Assembly (NCBI RefSeq): GCF_000002985.6 | Contig: NC_003279.8 | Coordinates: 10,912,001 to 10,976,000, forward strand | DNA from: Caenorhabditis elegans | Lineage: Eukaryota; Nematoda; Chromadorea; Rhabditida; Rhabditidae | Direction: 5' to 3' | Length of the DNA: 64,000 nucleotides | Shown here: positions 54,490 through 64,000 of the stretch, piece after piece | Position numbering within the stretch: the first letter of the stretch is position 1 | How the letters are laid out: each line of letters opens with the position of its first letter | The notes under the pieces: model-generated | The model's input: the letters and a program-made list of their open reading frames with translations, nothing else | Told to the model about the DNA's origin: nothing | The model's database searches: none | Position numbers and translations under genes: made by a program

Positions 54490-57400
54490 TTAAGACTTCT
54501 TCGGTCCATAATTATTATCACTTAAAATTTGCCGAGTTAAATTATTAATATGTCGAAAACGATCGGGTCCAAGATGAATTCCACCGTACCAACGTGAAAC
54601 GACGACCTGAAAGAAGAAATTGGTTGAGGCTCAGAGACTACAAACTACAAAATTGGAAAATTTTCAGTTTTTTAAGCATTAAGATTTTTAATATGCAAAA
54701 ATCAATCTTTTTTCTTACAAAAACATTTTTTCTAATGAATTTGAACAATCTTGCTATTTTCGACTACAAGTGGTGTCAGGCTGTCTCATTGCGGTTTGAT
54801 CTACGAAAAATGCGGGGATATTTTTCCAGAAAAATTGTGACGTCAGCACGCTCTTAACCATACGAAATGAGATGAGATGTCTGCGTCTCTTCTCCCGCAT
54901 TTTTCGAAGATCAAAACGAAATGGGACTTTCTGACTCCACGTGCGACTACAAACTACAAAAATATATTCTGGAAAAAGGCTCAGGACCACTACAAACTAT
55001 AGTTTCTTGACTACAAACTACAAACCAAAAAAAAACAAATTTTTTTTGAGAAATTTTGGAATTTCGGTGAGGTTCAGATACTACAAACTACAAAAAGCTG
55101 AATTTTATCGGTTTTTGAGTATTTTTTGAACTAGAATTTGAATTTTTTTAAAAACCCATAAAAAAATTCGGATTTCACAATTTTTGATTTAAAAAATTTG
55201 TAGAAAATTCTATTTTTACAGGAAAAAACCGTTAAAATAACTATGGAAATTTGGGTGAGGCTCAGAGACTACAAACTACAAACCCCGGCTCAGCCTCACC
55301 AAAAATGGAATTTCAGGGTGTGTTTGAAACTAAAATTCGAATTTTTTCGAGTTTCAAATTGAAAATAATTACGAAACTCAGAAAAATTAATAAATTTTAC
55401 TTTTTTGCGAAAAAAAAACTAGTAGAAAATCCTATTTTACCGCTAAAATCCGTTGAAAAGCTACGAAAAATGGGTGAGGCTGAGAGACTACAAACTACAA
55501 AATGCTCCGAGCCTCACTCAAAACTTGATTTTAGGGTGTTTTTCAAAATAAAATTCGAATTTTTTGAGTTACACATTGAAAATGTTCACGAAACGCAAAA
55601 AATAACGAATTTCACTATATTTTTACAGAAAAAATCTGTTAAAAAACTAAAAAAAAATGGTGAGGCTAAGAGACTACAAACTACAAAAAGCTGAATTTTA
55701 TCGGTTTTTGAGTGTTTTTTGAACTAAAATTCGAATTTTTTTAAAAAGAAACCCAAAAAAATAACAAGATTTCTCAATATTTTTGGAAAAACCAGTGGAA
55801 AAGTTTATTTTTACAGGAAAAAACCGTTAAAATAACTATGGAAATTTGGGTGAGGCTCAGAGACTACAAACTACAAACCCCGGCTCAGCCTCACCAAAAA
55901 CGGAATTTCAGGGTGTGTTTGAAACTAAAATTCGAATTTTTTCGAGTTTCAAATTGAAAATGTTCAAGAAACGCAAAAAAATTAACGAATTTCACTTTTT
56001 TACAAAAAAACTAATAGAAAATTCAAAAATTGGGTGAGACTCAGAGACTACAAACTACAAAACCCCCTGAGCCTCACTCAAAACCCGAAATTCATCGTTT
56101 TTGCTCAATTTTCAGCGGATTTTCTCGCGGAAAAAAAGCTATTACCATCACATTATCCGCTTTCATTCGATCCATGAGCTCTAACATTTTCGAACTTGCT
56201 CCAAATTCCCCATCATCCACACAATCATGATGATGAATTGGTTTTCCATTGATTTCAGTCATATATCGATATGCTGTAATATTATGTGTTGCCCGGCAGA
56301 TTTTTGTATTCGATTTAAGGATTCGCATCACTCGATCCACCTGGAAAAAATGGAAATTATGACTACAAACTACAAAAAAAATTGTGAAATTTCAGAATTT
56401 TAAAAGTAAAATTTCCATTTTCACAGCTTTTTTTTAAATATCAAATTCAAATTTTTTAATTTATAAGCCTTTATAGGCTAAGGCTAAGACTTCCACGTGG
56501 AAAACTTTCTTGGTTGAGGCTATAGAATATTGTAGTTTGTAGTGTGGTTGAGGCTTACATCTTCCTTACTCCGAACCTCGGCCAAATGAGCCTGAAATGC
56601 ACTTTTCCGGTCTGTAAGCACTTCTCCGTGTCGAATATTCATATCATCGATTTCCTCGGCCATCGGTGTCACCACGTCATCGGCCACATGGCTGGGCTCC
56701 GCTACTTCTTCGGGAAGATCCTAAAACTATTTTAAACTTCTTTTTTTTCGCGTGTTTTCGGTAAAAACCTACCCGAATAAAGTCTTGAACAAGGGATATC
56801 CAATTGAAAATCACTGGAAATCCGATATTTTCGATATAAACGTCATTTAGACTGTTGTGAAGCACCTCTTTCTGCTCCCGACGGAGATATGGACCACTTA
56901 GTTCGAAAATTGGCGGAGATCTGGAAAAAATTGGTGAAATACGAGAAAAAACGTGTTTTTTGCATGTTTTTTTTTGAAGAAAAACGAAGAAAAAGTACGA
57001 ATTTTAAGTTTGGTTGAGGCTCAGCGACTACAAACTACAAAACGCTCTGAGCCTCACCCAAAACTGAATTTTATCGTTTTTACTCAACTTTCACCGGATT
57101 TTTTATAGTTGCGGTTCATTTTGTTTAAAAATTGGTGAAATATGGAGAAAAAACTATGTTTTTACGCTTTTTTCGAACAAAAACGAAGTAAATTGACGAT
57201 TTTTTATTTTGGTTGAGGCTCACGGACTACAAACTACTAAGCGCTCTCAACCAATGTGATTTTTTGCGATTTTTTAATCTTAATTTCAAGAATTTTGCAT
57301 GAAAAAATTAGGAAATCTGTTATTCTCAATATTTTAACCGAATAAAATGGTAAAATTCAGTTTTTAGAGCAAAAATTGGTAAATTTCCAGTTGGTTGAGG

Positions 57401-58166
57401 TTCAGTGACTACAAACTACAAAACGCTCTGAGCCTCACCCAAAACTGAATTTCATCGTTTTTGCTCAATTTTTACCGTTGCTGTTCATTTAATTCAAAAT
57501 TGGTGAAATATGGAGAGAAAACTAGGTTTTTACGCTTTTTTCTAACAAAAACGAAGTAAATTGACGATTTTTTATTTTGGTTGAGGCTCACCGACTACAA
57601 ACTACAAAACGCTCTGCCTCACCCAAAACTGAATTTCATCGTTTTTTATCAATTTTCACCGGATTTTTTATTGTTGCCGTTCATTATGTTCAAAAATTGA
57701 TAAAATATAAAGAGAAAACTATGTTTTTTTCTAACAAAAACGAAGTAAATTGACGATTTTTATTTTGGTTGAGGCTCACGGACTACAAACTACAAAACGC
57801 TCTGAGCCTCAATCAATGTGATTTTTGCAATTTTTGGTTTAAAAAATTGATTTTTTTACTTTCTTTGTGTATTTTTTTGAGTTTAATTTCCATTTTTCGG
57901 CAATAAATCGATAGCAGATTTTTAAAAAAAATTTTCAATAAAAATTCCAATTTTAGACCAGATTCCGCGTAAACCAACATATTTTTTCAAATTTAAAATA
58001 TTTTAAACACTTACATCGAAGGATAATCCTCTGGCAGATTAATTGTCATTCCAATATCCCTATCGAATTTAAAAACCAGCTGTTTATCAGTTGTTTCTTC
58101 TAATAAATCCGGAAAAATCGATGCCAATGACTCAATTTCTGCTATTCTTTGCTCCTCGTCGCTCAT
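54490..58166 (-). CDS. impt-1: IMPT-1, IMPACT homologue, 257 aa
   Basis: Five minus-strand exons: 58166-58015, 56920-56773, 56720-56559, 56340-56146, 54606-54490, phases consistent (774 bases). Residues 1-110 are an RWD domain (EEQRIAEIESLASIFPDLLE, LPEDYPS, NWISLVQDFI); after a spacer (HGEVLTDRKSAFQAHLA) comes the ancient IMPACT/UPF0029 domain with TAYRYM, HHHDCVDDGEFGASSKM and VVVSRWYGGIHLGPDRFRHI. IMPACT binds GCN1 through its RWD domain and restrains GCN2, the eIF2-alpha kinase of the amino-acid starvation response. The ATG follows TTTTTCAG by five bases (likely SL1). Introns 1, 3 and 4 are full of the ACTACAAACTACAAA hairpin repeat, yet all splice sites are kept. I recall Y52B11A.2 as impt-1. 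Confidence 0.92.
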
Positions 58167-61100
58167 TTTGTCTGAAAAATTCGATTTTTCGTATTTTTTA
58201 ATTGAAAAATATCGAAACAATAACAGAAAACAGTTAAAAATGAATAAATTTCCATGTGATCGAGTTATGCGCCAGCAATTTTGTTGGCGCACTTCTCGCG
58301 CATGCTGGCGCGTTTTCGGATTTAAGCGATTTCCAGATGTTTTTTGATTGACTTTTTGCATTTTTAATAAAAAAAACTAACTTAAAATTATTTTATTGAT
58401 TCTAAAAATCAATAAATTTTCAATTAAACCCAATTTTTCTCAATTTTCGCCTGCAAACTCATCGAAAAATATTTTAAAACTGGAATTTTCAGATCTCATG
58501 AACAATTTATCGGTTAATGGATCAAGTAATGGACTTTTTGCGAAACCAACAATAGGAAGAAGTGAATATGGACGGGTCAAAGTGGCGTTGGCACCCGGAA
58601 AAGGGTTTATGGATTGGTTGAGGCTCACGACAAATAAGGTTTGTGGGGAGAAATTTAAATTTTCGATTTTTTAAACGTTTTAAGTGCATGAGAAAGTCTA
58701 GAAAAAGCTTAAAACTCACGCAAAAATTCCTGAAAATCTGAAAAACCTCAATTTTTCGCTAGGTGAGGCTCAGAGACTACAAACTACACAAATTTCTGAG
58801 CCTCACTGAAAAAAACTTTAATTTTTTCGAAAAAACGGCCGAAAATTGAATAAAAACTGTTTTTTTTCGTGCATTTCTTCAATAAAAACAGATTGAAAGA
58901 TTAAAATTTCTCAAAAAAACTCAAATTTAACATTAAAATTTGCTTTGAAATAGACTACAAACTACAAAAATTGCTCAGCCTCAACCAAAAATTGAAACAT
59001 TGCGTTTCAGATCAAATACTGGAATTTTATAGTAAAACCAGATTTAAAAAAATCTATATGTATATGATTTTCAGCACCGATTTTAAGAAATTTCTAGTTT
59101 TTTTCACTAAAAATCCGATAAAAATTCTTGGTTGAGGCTCAGAGACTACAAACTACACAAATTTATGAGCCTCACCCAAAAACAACATTTTAATTTAAAA
59201 AATGACCGAAAATCGAATAAAAACTGTTGTTTTTTCTTGCATTTTTCAATAAAGTCAATTTAAAAAGTCAAATTTTCACAAAAAATCCCAATTTTCATAT
59301 TTTTAATTTATTTTTAAACAGGCTACAAACTACAAAAATTGAGTTTTGTGTTTTTTGCTGGAGTTTCACAATGAAATAAGAAAAAAAGTATAAAATATCA
59401 CCAAATTTACTGAAATTCCAGCAATTTCCACTAAAAACCGCTCAACTTTAATAAAAATTACATTAAAATAGTTGGTTGAGGCTAAGAGACTACAAACTAC
59501 ACAAAATTCGACGCCTCAACTAAAAGTAAAAACGCTTAACTTTTTTTGAAAAAAAAATGGCGGAAAATCAAATAAAAACTGTTGTTTTTTCTTGCATTTT
59601 TGCAATAAAGTCAAAATTTCTCAAAAAATCCCAATTTTCACATTAAAATTTATTGTTCAACAGGCTACAAACTACAAAAACTGGCTTAGCCTCAACCAAA
59701 AATTAAATATTGCGTTTTAAGCTAGAATTTTACATTGAAACCAGAAAAAATGTTTAAAATAGGACCGATTTCACTAAATTTTCACAAAAAACGGCTCAAA
59801 TTCGATAAAAATTGCATCGAAATTGTTGATTGAGGCTAAGAGACTACAAACTACACAAAATTCTCCGCCTCAACCAACATTCCAAGGCAAATTAATCAAT
59901 TTCCAATTGAAAAATTGCACTTTTTTCGCATTTTTTTTGCCGTCGGAGGCTCACACACAGCATCTCACATGTCTGCGTCTCTTTCTCTTCCGATACCACA
60001 GCTTCTTCGTCATTTTCCGATGGAAAAACCTTTTTCTTTTCATTATTTTTAAGTCTAATCACTAGAAAATGTGCTCAAAATTCGTGAAATTTTATCGAAA
60101 AGTAAGATTTTTGTGTAGTTTGTAGCCTGAATTCTACCAAAAACATGAAAATTTTCAGCATTTGGCGAAACGAGTCAGTGGAGGTGTGGATCACGTGGAA
60201 TTGATGAAGCATAACACGAAAGACGACTGTTGGGTACACCTTTTTGGAATTGTAAGACGGTTTTTCCAACTTTCGAGGAAAAAACTTACAAAACTGCGAA
60301 ATTAGTTGAAAAAATCGAAAAAAAAAATCCAAAAATTAATCTCTAACCTGTTTTCACGATCGATCGGATTAAACTTTACACTAAAAATTAAAAAAATGTC
60401 CGATCTTTGAGGAAAAAAACTGAAAAATTGAAATTTTTATATTCATAAAACTAAAATTTCACTTTAGAAAAAACTGAAAAATTTTCGATTTTTTTGGGGA
60501 AAAAAAACGAAAAAATCGTGATTTTTAAAAGTGAAAATTAAAAAATAAAAAAAAAAAACTTTAAAAAATGACTTGGTTGAGGCTGAGGAACTACAAACTA
60601 CAAAACCCGGTTCAACCTCACTATAAACTGAATTTAAAGATTGAATCAAATTGAAAATAATCTAGAAAGCCAAAAAATTAACGATTTTCATCCTATTTTT
60701 ACAACAAAAATCCGTTAAAAAGCTAATAAAATTGGGTGACGGCTCGGAGACTACAAACTACAAAATGCTCTCAACCTCACCAAAATCTGAAATTCATTGC
60801 TTTTGATCAATTTTCAACCGATTTTTTGCTGGTGAACGGGCTTTTAAATCGTGATTTTTAACAGTGAAAATTGCAATATTAAAAAAAAAACTAAAACTTT
60901 GCGATTATTTGAAAAAATGACTTGGTTGAGGCTCACAGACTACAAACTACAAAGTTGTTTGAGCCTCACCAAACTTTTATGAGTGAGGCTGTAAAAATTG
61001 TAGTTTGTAGTCAGTTTTCTTCGGAAAATGTGATTTTTGACAACAAAATAACATTTAAAATTAAAAAAAATCGAAAAAATCCAAAACATTTTCAAAAATA

Positions 61101-62600
61101 GATTTGAAAAATGTAGTTTGTAGTCCCGCAAAAAAAAAATATTTTTCAGGTGTATGACGTCACCAAGTACCTGGATTTCCATCCGGGCGGTATACCCGAA
61201 TTGCTACGTGGCGCTGGCCGAGACGCCACGCCCCTTTTCAATCAATACCACGCGTGGGTGAATTATGAGAGTATGCTGAAAGCATGTGTAGTTGGACCAT
61301 TTATCGGAGATTTGACAAAATGTGAGGGTTTGTAGTTTTTGTAGTCTTTGTAGTTTTTGTAGTCTTTGTAATCTCCGCCAATCTTTGGACTACAAACTAC
61401 AAAAATGTTTATGTTGGAGTCATTATTTATTTCGACTCTCATTAGAATTTCGAAAATTCAGTAGTTTTAATATAAACAAGTATAGGCAAAGACTACAAAC
61501 TACACACAATTTAGAACATTTTGTAGTTTGTAGTTTTTGTAGTCTGACTAGTAGTACCAACATATTTTAAAATCAAATTTCTCAGCTTGTAGTTTGTAGT
61601 CATTGTATTTAATTAGATGCTCTAATATTAAAAAAATTTTTTGTAGTTTTTGTAGCCTATAGACAAAGACTACAAACTACAAACAACACATACTTAAAAA
61701 TTTGTTTTGTTTGTAGTTTGTAGTTACTGTATTTTTTTTTTCTGTAACTTTTTTTAAAAAAAGTTTTGCCCAATTTTTGTAATCAAAACGTTGACAATAA
61801 CTGTAAACTTCCCAAAAATTGTATAGTTTATAATTTGTAGTTTTTGTAGTCTTTGTAGTCTCCAACAAACGTTGGACTACAAACTACAATGTTGGTAACA
61901 TTATTTATTTCGACTCTCATTAGAATTTAAAAAAATCAGTAGTTTTTGTAGTTTTAGTATGAAAAAGTGTAGACTACAAACTACACATAATTTAGAATAT
62001 TTTGTAGTTTGTAGTTTTTAAAGTCTGACTAGTAGTACCAACATACTTTAAAATCAAAATTCCCAGCTTGTAGTTTGTAGTCTAAATTTTTGTAGTTTTT
62101 GTAGTCTTTAGACAAAGACTACAAACTACACAACTTTGAAAAAAAAACATTTTTGTAGTTTGTAGTCACTGAATTTTTATTCGATTCAATTTGAAATTTT
62201 CACCTAATTTTTAGCAGCTTTGAAACTTTGACAATAACTACAAACTACACACAAAAATTGTGCAGTTTGTAGTTTTTGTAGTCTTTGTAGTCTCCGCCAA
62301 TCTTTGGACTACAAACTACAAAAATGTGGATGCTGGATTTTTGTAGTTTTTCGAATTTCATTAGAATTTTAAATATTCAGTAGTTTGTAGTTTGTAGTCT
62401 AAATTTTCAAAATTTTTGTAGTTTGTAGTCACTATATTTGGACCGATTCAATTTGAAATTTTCTATAACTTTTTTCAAGTTTCGCCGAATTTTTAGCATC
62501 ATCAAAAGTTTAACAATATATACAAACTACACACAAAATTGTATAGTTTGTAGTTTTGTAGTTTTTGTAGTCTGTGAGCCTCACTACCACCAATAATATT
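54600..62600. repeat. Dispersed hairpin repeat centred on ACTACAAACTACAAA (dozens of copies)
   Basis: A recurring unit reads TTGGTTGAGGCTCAGAGACT then ACAAACTACAAA, a few variable bases, and TGAGCCTCAACCAA, so each copy folds as a stem of GGTTGAGGCTCA with the ACTACAAAC core as the loop. Copies occur every 200-400 bases in introns of impt-1 and of the reductase gene. From about 61320 onward the core alone is found in both orientations with TTTGTAGTCTTTGTAGT runs. Frames reading RLQTTN are translations of it. Confidence 0.9.
58167..58497. promoter_or_regulatory. Divergent promoter between impt-1 and the CYB5R4 homologue
   Basis: The two ATGs on opposite strands are 331 bp apart. A GC-rich patch (about 58265-58320, GCGCACTTCTCGCGCATGCTG) stands out from the A/T-rich surroundings. 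TTTTCAG precedes the ATG on the right side and TTTTTCAG on the left, consistent with trans-splicing of both. Confidence 0.5.
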
Positions 62601-62819
62601 TTTCCAGTACCTTCACCACTTCCACCAACAACTTCGGATGACAAGAACAAGCTCGGTGTTCCCAGCTCAGCACTTTTCAGTACAGATCCATCTGAAAATG
62701 GATATGGAGCTCGTGTCGAGACCCTTTCTGACAATTCTGGAATTTCATTTGAGCATGATGATTGGACAGAGCTCACCGAGCACAATGTTATTGTTTCATT
62801 AGTGCCTGTTTTTGTTAAG
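58498..62819 (+). CDS. CYB5R4-type cytochrome b5 reductase (NCB5OR), N-terminal part; continues beyond window
   Basis: Four exons in phase: 58498-58638, 60159-60251, 61150-61321, 62608-62819; the fifth lies beyond the right edge. The cytochrome b5 domain holds both haem-ligand histidines: H89 in FHPGGIPELLRGAG and H112 in NQYHAWVN, the same residue numbers as I recall for human CYB5R4. A Ser/Pro linker and the start of a CS/p23 domain follow (HDDWTELTEHNVIVSLVPVF). The missing part should carry the FAD/NADPH reductase. The protein is a soluble ER-associated haem reductase linked to desaturation and redox balance. The long introns are occupied by the hairpin repeat and the 62860-63905 array. 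I recall Y52B11A.3 as this gene. Confidence 0.9.
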
Positions 62820-62859
62820 GTACATAGAGACTACAAACTACAGAAAATTTTAGAAATTT

Positions 62860-63905
62860 TTTTTTTTCGGAGGGAAATTCAATTTTCCTGAGAAAAGTTA
62901 ATTTTGGCCGAGAATTTAAAAAAATGAGAAAAGTTAATTTTGACGGGAAATTCAATTAAAAAAAAAAAAGTTTGCAGGGCAATTTAAATTTTTTAGAAAA
63001 AATTTTTGGCGCTAGTTTCAAATTTTCTGGAAAATATTTTGGTGGGAAATAAACATTTTTTGTAAAAAAAATTTTTGGCGGTAAATTCAAATTTTCTGAA
63101 AAAAAAATTTTTTTTGACGAGACATTCAAATTATTTGAAAAAAAATTTTTTTGCGGTAATTTCAAAATTTTTAGAAATTTTTTTTCCCGAAAATTCAAAT
63201 TTTTTGAAAAAAAAAACAGTTTGGCGGGAAATTCAAGTTTTCTGAAAAAATTAATTTTGCTGGAAATTTATATTTAAAAAAAAATTATTTTTGCGGAAAT
63301 TCAAATTTTCTGCGAAAAATTTTTTGCAGGGAAATTCAAATTTAAAAATTATTTTTGGCGTTAAATTCAAAATTTTATGAAAAAAAAACATTTTTGGCGG
63401 GAAATTTAAATTTTCAGCAAAAAATCAATTTTTGGCGGGAAATTAAATTTAAAAAAAAACGTTTTTGGCGGGGGAATTCAATTTTTTTTAGGAAAAAGTT
63501 AATTTTCACGGGAAATGCAAATATTTTGAAAAAAAATTCTGCCGGAAAATTCGAATTTTCTGAACAATAATAATTTTTTGGTAGAAAATTCAAATTTTCT
63601 CTGAAAATATTTTTGGCGGGCAATTCAAATTTTCTGATAAAAAAATAAATTTTCGGCGGAAAATTCAAAATTTCCGGAAAAAAATGTTATGGCAGGAAAT
63701 TCAAAAATTTCTGAAAAAAAATTTTGAAGACAATTTCAAATTTTATCAAAAACACCATTTTTGACGCTAAATTCGATTTTTTTGACAAAAAAAAACTGCG
63801 AAAAATTTTTTGCAGGGAAATTTAAATTTATTGGAAAAAAAGAAAAAAAGTTTGGCGGGAAATTCAAAATAAAATTTTCAAAACTATTATCAAATTTTTT
63901 TTTAT
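62860..63905. repeat. Degenerate 30-40 bp array with TTTGGCGGGAAA cores (E2F-like)
   Basis: Units of the form TTTTTGGCGGGAAATTCAAA then TTTTCTGAAAAAA repeat about 30 times with strong divergence. At least four copies contain exactly TTTGGCGGGAAA (63220-63231, 63393-63404, 63431-63442, 63851-63862), the E2F/DP consensus; others carry GGCGGTAA or GGCGCTAG variants. It sits in the intron after the fourth exon of the reductase gene. Confidence 0.85.
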
Positions 63906-64000
63906 CATTTGCTCTCATTTTTACTCAAAAAACCCACTTAATTTCCACTTAAAACCCCAAAAAAAAAGTAGTTTGTAGTGTCCTCCCAGCCTACATACTA

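Noticed and set aside
55251-56230. Frames starting MGEAQRLQTTN
   Set aside because: Translations of the ACTACAAACTACAAA hairpin repeat inside impt-1 introns.
61322-61570. Frame reading VCSFCSLCSFCSLCNLRQS
   Set aside because: Translation of TTTGTAGTCTTTGTAGT runs in the reductase intron.
63355-63668. Asn/Phe/Lys-rich frames
   Set aside because: Translations of the GGCGGGAAATTC array.

Overview
The window is nematode nuclear DNA, almost certainly Caenorhabditis elegans: AT-rich, many short introns (about 45-80 bp) ending in TTTTCAG, nematode-specific families (FBA_2 F-box relatives, DUF281, carbohydrate-sulfotransferase paralogues), TTAGGC telomere-like tracts, palindromic DNA transposons and same-strand gene clusters that look like SL2 operons. 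From memory the genes fit chromosome I clones F49D11 (prp-17, cpn-4) and Y52B11A (spe-38, impt-1, the CYB5R4 homologue). All exon models below were built by hand: each junction is GT/AG and reading phase is carried through every exon unless a break is stated.

1-11.9 kb is a lineage-specific, decaying region. It holds the first exon of a sulfotransferase on the minus strand, a truncated BEL/Pao retrotransposon, a 94-bp tandem repeat, a broken FBA_2 gene, a complete 314-aa sulfotransferase, the last three exons of a class A GPCR with no front end, a complete 430-aa FBA_2 protein that has lost its F-box, and a 66-aa cysteine-tail protein. 12.3-13.7 kb is calponin cpn-4.

15-24.7 kb is a minus-strand housekeeping cluster: a 92-aa membrane protein, a ceramide-1-phosphate/glycolipid transfer protein, then a 727-aa WDR75/UTP17 rRNA-processing homologue whose last intron carries two tRNA-Gly(UCC) genes in opposite orientation. 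It diverges over 134 bp from a plus-strand cluster: prp-17 (splicing), a 269-aa coiled-coil protein, and mitochondrial ribosomal protein L52.

33.9-41.0 kb is a satellite of about 7.1 kb built from alternating 10- and 11-bp units, bordered on the left by a damaged tRNA-Phe and on the right by an incomplete DUF281 gene. 41.4-52 kb is transposon-rich (two TTAA-flanked palindromes, a TA-flanked palindrome, a dead LINE) and carries spe-38 and two related 8-cysteine secreted proteins.

52.5-64 kb holds a 183-aa multi-pass membrane protein, impt-1 (IMPACT) and, divergently, the 5' part of a CYB5R4-type cytochrome b5 reductase. The introns of the last two are crowded with a hairpin repeat centred on ACTACAAACTACAAA and, at the right edge, a degenerate array carrying E2F-consensus-like sites.

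Most of the remaining open reading frames are translations of repeats or chance. Nothing in the window forms a bacterial-style operon system. The most unusual structures are the 10/11-bp satellite, the heptamer hairpin family, the E2F-like array and several small or partial genes that a simple ORF scan misses.
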